A DNA stretch of 64,000 nt from Pleodorina starrii (Eukaryota > Chlorophyta > Chlorophyceae > Chlamydomonadales > Volvocaceae), in assembly GCA_030267565.1 (NCBI GenBank), contig BRXU01000005.1:1094001-1158000 (forward strand). The letters run 5' to 3'. Each line of letters opens with the position of its first letter. Within the stretch, counting starts at the first letter, position 1. The position numbers were made by a program, and so were the translations under genes. This document shows positions 35,472-46,200 of this stretch, piece by piece. The notes beneath the pieces were generated by a model. That model worked only from the letters and a program-made list of their open reading frames with translations. It had not been told where the DNA came from and ran no database searches.

Positions 35472-36754
35472 ATGGCTGAGGGTACCAAGATGCGCATCGG
35501 CTTCCTGGGCCTTGGCATCATGGGCGAGGCCATGGCCCGCAATTTGCTGAAGAGTGGCCTCTTTGCTTCGGTGACGGTCTGGAACCGCACGCTCGCCAAA
35601 TGCCAGACGCTGGTGTCCGAGGGCGCGCAGTCGGCGGAGACCCCTGCTGCTGTTGTGGCCGCTTGCGACGTCACCTTTGCGATGCTGGCTGATCCGGATG
35701 CAGCCTTGGCCGCTGTGTTTGGCGAGAACGGCGTGCTAGCTGCCATCGCGCCGGGCAAGGGGTGAGTGCATCTGAGGTAGTTGGTTGTCGGGTCGGTTCA
35801 ATACGCACGCTGATGCTCATGAAGCCAGCTTAACGCCAAAATTGGACCATATTTATCATGTGCAAATGTGTTTTTCCATCTTCCGGCAGGTATGTGGACA
35901 TGTCCACCGTTGATGAGGCAACGTCGACTAAAATTGGCGAGGCCATTACGGCCAAGGGCGGCAAGTTCGTCGAGGGCCCTGTGTCGGGCAGCAAGAAGCC
36001 CGCCATCGATGGCCAGCTGATCATCATGGGCGCCGGCGACAAGGAGCTGTACGACCTCGTGCAGGTCAGAACCCGCTCTCCCCCTCATGGGTCGCACGAT
36101 ATCAGCAGAGCACACGCTAGGGCACCATACTCTTAGCCCCCCCCTCTCTCTCCATCGGACACCACCCGTGGGCGTGGCACCTCGCGGCATGTACATGCGA
36201 GCCTAGCCCCTTCTTCTCTCTTCCGCTTGGCCGAACCCTCTACAGCCAACACGCCCCCGGCCGACACCTACCCACCTGCCCTCCCGCCCGTGCCAACCTC
36301 CGCCAAACCCCACCTTCCCAAAACTCCCCCACAGCCCGCCTTCGGCGTCATGGGCAAGAAGTCCTTCTTCCTGGGCGCCACCGGCGCCGCCGCGCGCATG
36401 AAGCTGGTTGTCAACATGGTCATGGGCTCCATGATGGGCGCCTTCTGTGAGGGCATGGCGCTCGCCGACAAGGCCGGCCTGGAGCAGAGCGCACTGCTGG
36501 AGATTCTGGGCCTGGGCGCCATGGCTAACCCCATGTTTGCGCTCAAGGGGCCCGCCATCATGGCCCGCTCCTACCCGCCCGCCTTCCCGCTCAAGCACCA
36601 GCAGAAGGACCTGCGCCTGGCGCTGGCGCTGGGCGACTCGCTGAACCAGCCGCTGCCGGTGGCTGCCGCCGCAAATGAGGCCTTCAAGGACGCGAAGGGC
36701 AAGGGCCGCGGCGATGACGACTTCGCCGCCGTCTACGAGGCGACGCAGCAGTAA
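35472..36754 (+). CDS. GLYR1: Glyoxylate/succinic semialdehyde reductase (beta-hydroxyacid dehydrogenase family), 294 residues
   Basis: NADPH-dependent reduction of glyoxylate and succinic semialdehyde to glycolate and gamma-hydroxybutyrate. Exons 35472-35761, 35890-36064 and 36335-36754 join in frame (phases 2 and 0). The Rossmann motif GFLGLGIMG holds G13, G15 and G18. VWNRT (R39) is the NADPH-phosphate contact region. YVDMSTVDEAT and EGPVSGSKKPA are the substrate loops. The conserved catalytic lysine is K178 in ARMKLVVNM, with N182 four residues on. The C-terminal helical domain matches the plant enzyme closely (YPPAFPLKHQQKD). Length equals the usual 290. There is no clear N-terminal targeting sequence, so the cytosol is the likely site. 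A TGTAA hexamer-type poly(A) signal does not appear until about 37702. Confidence 0.95.
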
Positions 36755-37939
36755 AGGAGGGATGGGGGCCGCGGATGACATGGGGGGCGTGAGTGACTGC
36801 TGCTGCCTGATGGAGGCAGGAGTGCCTGCCTGAGCGCAGCGGTAAAACCCAGGCCCGAGCCGGCGCTGAGCGGTGAGATGGATTGGGCTATCGGGAGCGG
36901 GTGAGTGGGTGCGCAAGAGCTGATGACGAGGTTGAGGGGCGGTGCAGGCCTTCGCGCACAAGGGGACCTGGGCCCCAACCTTCGGGACAACTCAGCTTGG
37001 AGTGCCGTTCGTGAGGTTACCGGTGCTAATGGTCGGTGAAGCGGGCCCGGGACGGGAATGGGCGGGAGTTGAGGCGCAACGGGAGAGGGTCAGGTCAGCT
37101 CGCATCGGAGCGCAGAAAGGCTGCGTTGGTGTGGCTGCTGTGCCGCCGGGGCTTGGCGGAGCTCATGGTTGCGGCAAGGAGAGCGGCGAGGAGGAGCGGG
37201 AGTGGCGTCCACGTTCGGGAGCTGTCGTAGCGTTGGTATCGACTCCAGCGCAACTCGAGCGAACGGCAATCGAGGAGTCGGTTAGGCGTGAGCGAGCGGT
37301 GGAGTGGCCCTGCTGCGCCTGAAGTGGGTTTTGGGGGGCAGATGCGTGAAACGAGGCAGAGATGGGTTTGGAGCGTCAGAGGGCAAAGGCGGTTGCTGTG
37401 GTGTGCGTGCAGGGAACGAGTTTACCCAACAGAGGGAATGAGGGAATCTTTTTCTGAAGCTAAACTTGATTGCCGGGCAGTGGTCGCATGACAGCTGGTG
37501 GTCGCAGTGGTCGCGTGACAGCTGGTGGTCGCAGAGGTCGCGTGACGGCAATGCTTGGCGGTTCGTCACGATGTATTTTTTAGCACGTGACTGAACGCGT
37601 GTTTATTTTTATGAATGGCGCATACGGACTTCGGCCTGCGGAACCATGCATGGCGTGCGAGGCCGACGTGGCGTGAGGGTGTGTGTGAAGTGTTTTGGCT
37701 GTTGTAACTGGAGAGGTAATGTTTTTGCGGGAAGTACGGACTGCTCGCTTGAGTGAGATCAGGAACCATCCGAGTCTGCGTGGCGGACGGCTTTCCTTCT
37801 AAATCGCAACCCATGCAGCGAGGCGGCGTTTGCCGTAACAGGCCCACCGGTGTGTGCATGGGTGAGACATGTGTGATGCTGCAGGCCAGGTAACCGCCAC
37901 AGCATGGGTTATGGTGCAGCAGCGCGGCACGACGCGCAT
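36755..37939. other. 3' region of the reductase gene and non-coding sequence
   Basis: I see no gene. It probably contains the 3' UTR; volvocine genes use TGTAA as poly(A) signal, and one occurs at 37702-37706. Three near copies of GCATGACAGCTGGTGGTCGCAG lie at about 37485-37545. Confidence 0.4.
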
Positions 37940-39092
37940 GTTTTTGGGCGGGGCCCCAGCGCGAAGCGCCCAGGGGGGCCCCGCCCTGTAGGATTGCCCA
38001 TGTCCGTGCGTGCGTGCATGTGAAGTAATAGGGGAAGTCAAGAATCTCGGCCATCGGAAAGGCTGCATAAGTAAAAGATTACATTCTTTATTGCACGGTA
38101 AATTTATTATTGGAACCCAACCTCGTTTAGGAACCCAACCAGTTTGGCAGTCTCCATGGACCGAGGCCGAGGTCAAACCAACACCTCTCGGCCTATAATT
38201 AATTCCAGAAGATTCATCGTTCCTCAAAGTGGAATTCTGACATGACGGCGTGAAATGAATCTTCGTTTCGGCAAGCAACCAACTATGTTTGCATTGCGAA
38301 CATTCTTCCCGCGACCACACCACAACAGCTCTGCTAGCCGGTCCAATCGTCTTGACGCACATTTCGATTATAAAGGTTGCAAGGAGCAAACCATGAGGGG
38401 CAAACTGCTGGTTGTTGGACGCCAAGCCGCAAATGCACGCATGATGCAGCGGTCTTCAGCGGGCCGCCCAACAAGTCCAGTCGGCAACCTAGGGGATCCC
38501 TGTCCTAATGTTAAAGCAGTCAAGCCTCCTCTACGGCGAATACCTCAGTAGCGAAGCCTGTGCACTCTCGTCGGCAAACCCTCGCAAACAGTTCCGCTGT
38601 CCTTCTATTGGCAAGTCAGCCTGCGTGATGTGTAAATGATACACTCCATGTCTACTGTCAAGTAACTTCAGCCAATGCGCTGGCCGGAAGAGTTGCACAG
38701 TGCCGAGACGGCGCGCGATGCTAAACATGGGTCGGATTGCTGAAGCCGCAGGCATTTCAGATATAAAGCTCTGGCTGCCTATCAGCAGGAATGTCGACAC
38801 TCTCACAGTTGACGCCCTCGCCGCTCGCTTTGGAAATGCCGTATTTCGGTCGATGCGCACATGCGCTCATGCACCCGACGGGATGACGCGCTTCGCGCGG
38901 CGCCGGCAGGCCTTGCTAACGACTCGGCTAGCAGGCATTTCGGGAAAAAGCTCTGGCTGTCTATCAGCAGGAATGTCGACACTCTCACACTACTTCACGC
39001 CCTCGCCACCCTAGCACTCCACTTAACCCGTACGGATTTAGTGGGGCCCCGCCCTTTTTCCGGCTTCAAGGAAGCCGACACCAACCCCTTGT
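37940..39092. mobile_element. 1.15-kb dispersed element, copy 1 (terminal inverted GGGCGGGGCCCCA)
   Basis: The sequence is repeated at 50395-51567 in the same orientation. It opens with TTTTTGGGCGGGGCCCCAG and, 41 bases before its end, carries the inverted partner TGGGGCCCCGCCCTTTTT, so GGGCGGGGCCCCA forms 13-bp terminal inverted repeats with TTTTT on both outer sides. Inside, a segment around GCTCTGGCTG...CAGGAATGTCGACACTCTCAC occurs twice (near 38770 and 38950). There is no coding capacity, so it would be a non-autonomous element. The shared sequence extends beyond the inverted repeats to CCCCTTGT. Confidence 0.75.
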
Positions 39093-40261
39093 TGTTGTTG
39101 ACACCCCCTGGGTGCGCCGTGGTCTCAGAAGGCAGACATTCATGTAAGGGGGCGCGGGGTTCGGGAGGCAGGGGTTGGCCTGGGGTGCTTCTGAAGCGCG
39201 TTAGCGCGGCCCTCTGGACCAGCCCTCGGTCGCGGATCGAAACGGACACGGCTCTGCGGAAACAGCTAGGTTGCACCCATTGTATGCAACCGAGGGTTCC
39301 ACCCATACCGTATGTAACCGAGTCTGGCTGGCCGGGCGAATTTACCAGCGTTCAATGCACAGCGTGTAAACAGTAAGGCCGTACATTGACCTGGCCTTGG
39401 AAGGATTTTGCCCGACAGGCCACCCTACCAACACAGCAGGTCTGATCCGCGACCCGGTCCTTCGACAGCTTGGGGAAGGTAAACTGCAGGGCACGGCGTG
39501 CCCGTTACATCCCTACTGTAAGCAGAATTAATTAATTACAGAGGAGCTGGATAACAGCTACATAGTGCGATCGCACTAAGCAGGCCCCCGTTACGACTCC
39601 GTGAGTAAACCTCACGACAACAAAATGGATGGATGTTGCTCCCAAGCAATTAATTCGCGCACATCGGTGACATCAAATACCGTCAGTTTGCCGTTTACGG
39701 TTTGTACGTAACCCGGCTTGGGGCAACCGTCAGCGATTGCACAGTAAGTTTCCGAGCAAGACGAGGGAGCAGCAGTAATCGACGAAAACGCGGCGCAGCT
39801 GCGGAGTCAATTGGCAGTACCAAGCGAGACATACCCAAACGTTCTGTCTTCGAGAGTCTGGAAGGGTCTGGAGACCACTATAACAACCACAGCAACAAAC
39901 GTCCAGCAGTGACAATGGCTTTCAGGGCATCGGTATGCACATATTAGCATCTTGGGCCTTGTCTTGGCCGGCGGGCGTCATTTGAAGACGTGCATCGAAG
40001 TCTTGCGCTTTGGTTCACGAGCCGCCCTCCGCCGAGCCAACTGCCCCCCATAAGTGGGGTCCCGGCTCCCAAACTTAAGAAAATACCAAGCACACCCCCA
40101 CGGCAGCAGCCCCAAGCCGCAGAGCCATTGGTGTTTCCCGTCCTCCTCCCCCTCCGCCCCGTCATGCCCCTGCCACGCCTCTTCGCATTCGCAGGAGTAC
40201 TTGGACAGATTGCCACTCACCCTCTGGATTGCGTGCCACACCCAACATGGCAAGAGCAGCA
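39093..40261. other. Non-coding spacer between element copy 1 and the retrotransposon
   Basis: No gene could be supported. It includes the 46-bp sequence also found in an IFT56 intron. Confidence 0.5.
39530..39575. repeat. 46-bp dispersed sequence, second copy
   Basis: Identical to 29311-29356. The flanks differ except for AT-rich bases on the left side. Confidence 0.9.
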
Positions 40262-43200
40262 TCATATAATAATAATAATGATACGCCCGGCCGGTAGCCG
40301 AGGCGTGGGTTATGGGAGCAGAGGGGGTGGGGTGACGGGTTTCCCCGGTCCCAGCCCCCCCCACCACCGCAAGGAACTTAAGACTTGTCCCACGTTGGTT
40401 ACGTGCCGGCCGGTGTCGGTTCCGCATGGGGGTTGCGTTCCATTTGTCTGCGGGTTATAACGATAGTGTTGAGTGTCCTAACTGCATGGTCGTGGAGGTC
40501 GTTGCAGCATGCTCGGGCTTCCTTGCTGCCCGTGCCTAGGGTGTGGAGTAGAGGGCGTAGGTCCTTCCTGATAGTACCCGCAAAGCCGAGGCTGATGGCT
40601 TCCTGTGTTGTGTAGCGGACCTTCCATCCGGCTTCCGTGAGGAGTTTGGCCAGTTCTGCGTGTTGTACGGCCTTGTCGTGCTGTTTCTGTGTGTGGTTGG
40701 TGTCGGCGGTGTAGCCGACCTCAACAATGTGTACGGTGTGCTGGCTAGGGTCCTGAGGTCCCTTGTACCCTTGCGCTTGCGTTTCATGGAGGGGGATGTC
40801 GGGTATAAGGAGTATATCGGGCCTGAGTTTGAGGCGTTTCTCATCCTCAATACTCGGGAGCAGCCATTTGGGCAGGCGTGTGCCGGCCACGTAGTCTGGT
40901 CGGGTGTCCGCGGGGCCGGCGTCCATTACAATGTAACAGCCTCCATTGGACCCACGGGCTAGCGTACTGGTAATGTTTTGGACCGCCTTGTTGTGCCGCT
41001 GTATGTATAGGGCTCGCATGCGGGGGTGAAGGCAGCCTCCGAGGATGTGCGCCCCTGAGTCGAGTTGGTTGCATAGGGGGCAATGTCCCGACGAGGCAGG
41101 GCGGCCAGGTGCCACTGGTTTTTTAAATCGCCTCGCAAGCTTGGCGCTCCATAGCTGGCCGTATAGGTAGTCGAAGCACCGTTTAACGTGCTTGTGTCGG
41201 CCCGCCTTGCGCTGTAGAGTCCGAGTGCTGGTGCTTATGTCGAGGTCGGGCAGAGTGTTGGCGACGTATTTCATGTAATCTGTTTCGTTCGTGTATCCCG
41301 AGTGCGTTTCCGGGCTGACCAAGGACTCGATACCGCGGTTAAGGTCGTTTGCATAGTGCCCAGCGTTCTTCTCAGGCCCAGCCATTTTCCGCAGCCACCA
41401 GTGTTGACTTCGAGGATTATTGTCTGAGGCCTCGGTTGCGCTCAGCGCGTCGGGGTCTAGCTTGGAGAGTCCTCGCGCGGCTCGTACGGCTGCTTTGTCC
41501 GCTTTCTCGTTGTAAGTTACCCCAGTGTGGGCTTTCACTTTAAGCAAAGATGTCTTCAGGTTACAAGCCGCTCGTCGTTTAAGGATTAATACGATTTCCT
41601 CAAGCAGCGCCTTGTGCTTACTAAGCTGAAGCTTATGTGGGTTGTTTATCATCTTTTTAATGAGATGTAGCGACGCGGCAGAGTCCGTCCATATAGTTAG
41701 GTGAGCTTCGTCGTGCAGCGTGCCTCTGCGCATCTGGAGTCCTTGATGGATGGCACTCAGTTCGCACCGTGTAATAGTTTGGCAGCCCTGGTGGCCTGCG
41801 TTCACATTGATGTGGAGCGTTGTGTTGGTAAGTGCGTCGACGGCCGCGGCCCCCAGGAGATGTCTTTCCTCGTCGCCATCTTTGATTTTTTGCACTGACC
41901 CGTCTGTGTATATGGCGTCTTGGGCGTTGTATCGCAGAGCATATCTGGCAGGAAATGCCAGGAACGCGGCGCTTCCCTCTTCCGTGGAGAGGTTGTCGCA
42001 CGTGCGGGAGGGAGCTGCCGCGGCGGGTGGCTTCTCGGTCATACTACGCAGCCGCTTGCGCACCCATTGGGGTGGCTTCCAAGAGAGGGCGGGGCCAGTG
42101 GCGACGTGGCGGGCTGCCGTCATAGCAAGCGCTCTGCGGAGGCTGGTACCGTACGCGCGGCCGGATTCATTGCTAACCAGGAGTAGGGTGAGTCCGTTTG
42201 GGTAGGGTTTTGGAGCGTCTACGCTCACTTCGCTGTAAAGGTCCCCCGTTCCTGAAAATGCGTCTATTGTACCGATCATGGTGACCAGCGGGTGGGTGAG
42301 GTAGCGGGTGTAGGGCGCCGTTTGGGACGTGGGCAGCAGGAGTAGGGTAGCGGTGGGGTTATCTGTGCTCCGTGTCGCGTCGGCCCAGCCTAGCGCCCAT
42401 CGCAGTGCATGATGCCCCTCGTCCGGCTTAGGTTCAGGGTGCGCGACGGATACGCCCGTGCACGGTTGCGAATACGCGTCGTGGTTGGCTCCGAAGAGCT
42501 GATCTTCTGGGTACCGCGAGTAGTAGATGGCGGTGCTGTCTGCTACGTTGAGGGGGGATGCAAAGCGCTCTGTTGCGGCGCCCAGCGCGGTCATGAGGCG
42601 TTTCATCAGCCGTTCAGATATCCTCCGCTCATGGGCCTCTCGAATGGGGTGTGCTTTGGTGCCCCCTCCGTCCCGATACCGCAGGAGGAGGCGTGCGACA
42701 TCCTCCGCGAAGCCACCCGCGGCCGCGATCTGTGCGTGCTCTTCCGGGCGTTTCTGTTGGGCGTCGCTGTACCGGAGCCACAGGCTGCGGAGGCGGCTTG
42801 CCGACACCTGGCCGACGCAGCGCCCTTGGGGATCGTACACGAATGCCATCCCAATGGCTTGCAGTCCATCGGGTATGTCCCCGCTGCCGTCCCATGGTAC
42901 ATGCCTGTGTGTGCCGTTACGATTGCCAATTTGGACCGTATACCGCCCCGGCGGGTGGATGTCCCGGTCCGGGTTACCCGGGTGTACGTTGATTTCGACA
43001 AACTGCCGTAGGAGACGTTGGCCTCGGGTCACGTTGAGGCATTCAGTCTCCCATCTACCTTGCTGTTGCCATTCCGTCAGGTGGTGGTCGCGTGCATTTT
43101 CCATCCGACCGGGGTCCTGTTCGGCCTCAACGGCGCGCCGATGCCGGAATGCATTCAGCAGCTCTGTCCAGTTGTCTTGCGAGGCCAGTCGCGACTCCTC

Positions 43201-46200
43201 ATCTTCGGTGGGGGCCCATTCTACCTCGACTATCATTTCGGGGTGAGTGGGGGCGGTGGGGGTTTCGTACCGGTGCACTGCCTTCGGGTGGTAGCCATTC
43301 TCGGTGTACAGTGCTATTGCCCCTTTAGTGATGACAGTACGTTCCCATTCAACCTGGTAGTACGTTCGGTGTGTGTGTTGGGTAGCCGAGTCGGTTGTGC
43401 GTTGTCGCTTGGGGTTCGGAGCGCTGACGGCGACCCGTTTCCGGATTTCCGCCTTGATACATGCTACCCTCTCTTGGTCCCCGAAGAGAAGCTGTGTGAT
43501 GCTAAGGCCATGCTGGGTTGGTGTCCCCGCAGGCCACGCCGTCTCCCCATGGAGCATGTGGAGTAGCCGTTCGGCGGAGCCTACTTGGGACGTGAGGCCC
43601 CGGTGGAGCGGGTGGCGCAGGATTCGTTCGCAGTGCTGAAGGGTAAGTGGGGTTTGCCGGGGGTCCCACCCAATGGCCTCGGCATCTGTGATACCGTCGA
43701 CTGGTTTCAGGTTCTGCCGAAGGAGGTATGCTTTGAGCAGCTCACTATCGGTCTTTCGCTGCGGCTGGTGGCGCCTGGCGGCTGGCCGGGCGGCCGGGCG
43801 TCGTGCCTCGAGGGTTGTTGCGGTGCCGGACGACGCTGCCGCGGTTTGGGTTGCCGTCGCCACACGAGGGGTTGTTGGGCCTGGGCGAGGGGGTGGGTTT
43901 TCAGCTGGGGCGGCCGGAACGGTGTCGGCCGGGTCGCGGGGTTTGGCCAGTACGTACTTCCTTAGGGTTCCGTGGGGGATGGGGGTGGGTCTTGTCGCTT
44001 CCATCGCAAGATCGGTTAGATGTGGGCCGTCCGGGAGGAGTCGTAGTTCGGGGGGTAAGGGTGCTACACCTCTGTGGCGCGGCGCCCGGGCGCGAACACT
44101 GGGGTCAGCATTCAGGGCGAGGCTGAGCTGGTTTAGGGCTATCTGATGGCGTGGGCCCACCTTCCTGCCACCGATGCGTTGCAGCTGGTCGGTGGTGATG
44201 AGATGCGCTCCCGTGTTTTTGTCTTTCAGGGCCCTGAGGTCCAGGCCAAGTTCCAGCAGGGGCTGTATGCATCGGAAGAGGAGCGCGAGATCCTTGGGCT
44301 CGGCCGTCGGGTTGTGCGCCCCGATCAGGTGAATGAGGCTGCCTGCTGCCGGCTCATAGGTGCTGCCTTTGTCCGTGAGTTCGATACCGGCTTCATGCAC
44401 GAGAGCAAGTTGTTTGAGTGTGGTATAGTGCCGGCATTCGCGTTTGAATGTGTGCACTGGTATGGTGCCCATGTATCGGCTCTGCAGGTGCAGGAGGGCT
44501 CGGGTTACTGCCCCAAGGCGTCCCTTGTCGTTGAGGGACAGGACAAGCGTCTTCGCCGCTCTGACCGCATAAAGGGTACGTAGGGTGCCCACCCCCAGAC
44601 CTAGTCGCGATATGGGACCGAGGATGGCGCGGGTTGGGAAGCCCATTTTTAGTCCGTAGCTGCGTTTGGCTATGCCGGCGATTTGGGCGTCGAGGCTGGC
44701 GATGTCGTGCGGGGTGTACGCCATAGTGGGCAGGCTGTACGCCACAAAGGGGTGAATGAGGGTTTTGATCATGTTTATGCGTTGATCTGGGGTCGCGAGA
44801 GAGTTTTGTATGCTTTGCCCCCGTCGGTCGATTTCGGCGCGAGTGTAGGCCACCTGTGTCGTCCAATCCAGAGTAGGGGTGATGTGTACGCCGAGGTATT
44901 TATACGATCCTGTTGGGGGTTCGTACGGGATGGGTACGCCATCGATCCGAATTTGGTTTTTCAGGAGACGTTCTACGACGGCCCTGTATTTTTGCGTACC
45001 GGGGCCCCTACTCAGATCAGTATCGGAACGCGCGCGGCCGTGCAGAATGCCCTGCAGTTGGCACTTGCCTACGTTGACCTTGAGTGCTCCCCAGCGGGCG
45101 TAGCGCTCTATTTTTGTGCTCTGTGTGCGCATGTCAGACACGGTGTTCGTGAGGATCACTAGGTCGTCCGCAAAGGCCCCCGAGCTAAAGTGGTGTCGGT
45201 CATTTTCGTCCGCTTGGAGGCAGCCGTAGCGGTATCCTCGGCCTCCGCTGTGTAGCCATCTTAGGAGTGGCTCCATGTAAATGATGAACAGTACGGGTGA
45301 TAGTGTATCGCCCTGAATTGTGCCGCGTTCGATTGCAATCTCCGCGGTGCAGCCATGTTCGGTGCGTATGCGTGTGGTGGCGCGCGAGTACAGGTTCGCG
45401 ACCACCGCGATGAGGTCCTCCGGATATCCTAGGTCGTACATGATCATAAGTAATTTGTCGTGATCGATGGTGTTAAATGCCGATGTGAAATCGATATATA
45501 GTAAGTAGAGGTCACGGCTGGTTAGGCCGGCGTCCTCGATGGCGTGTAGTACGTTTTGGATCTGCCGCTCCGTGTTACGCTGTCGGAGGTACCCTTCCTG
45601 GGCTTCCGTGAAGATGTGCGCTTGTTCACTAAAGGTGACGATATTAAACGTAATGTGGCTGGTGTATAGTTTGTAGAGTGTGTTTGCCAGGGCGATGGGG
45701 CGTTTGTTCTTGATGAGGAGTGGGTCGCCCTTTTTGGGAATGAGTACCGTGTCTGATTGCGTCCAGTGCGTGGGGATTTCGGCCTTGACCCACATGACTG
45801 TGATCAGGTGGTGGATTGCGGTTTGGAGGTCGGTGGGGAGTGTCTGTAGCAGCTCGTTGGGTATGCCGTCTGGCCCGGGGGCTTTGTTGCGGGCGAGATG
45901 GTCTAAGCATGCGCGGAAGTTACATGGGTCTAATATGCCAGGGAGGAGGGACGGGGGTGCGCTTTCCCATTGGGCTAAACCACGTCGTAGAGGGTCCGGC
46001 GCTCCCGGCGTCTCCCAGGGGTAGTTCCGCGGGGCTTCGCTCGGGAGGTATTTGCCAGTGCGGGGTCCGGAGATGGGCCGGGCTAGGAGCACGAAGTGCG
46101 TGTGGAGTGCGTCGAGGATGCCGTCCGAAGTTGTGCACAAATGCCCATCGGCGGGGTGGCGAATGGCCGTTATGCCGCGTGGCTGATCGTCGGGCTCGAG

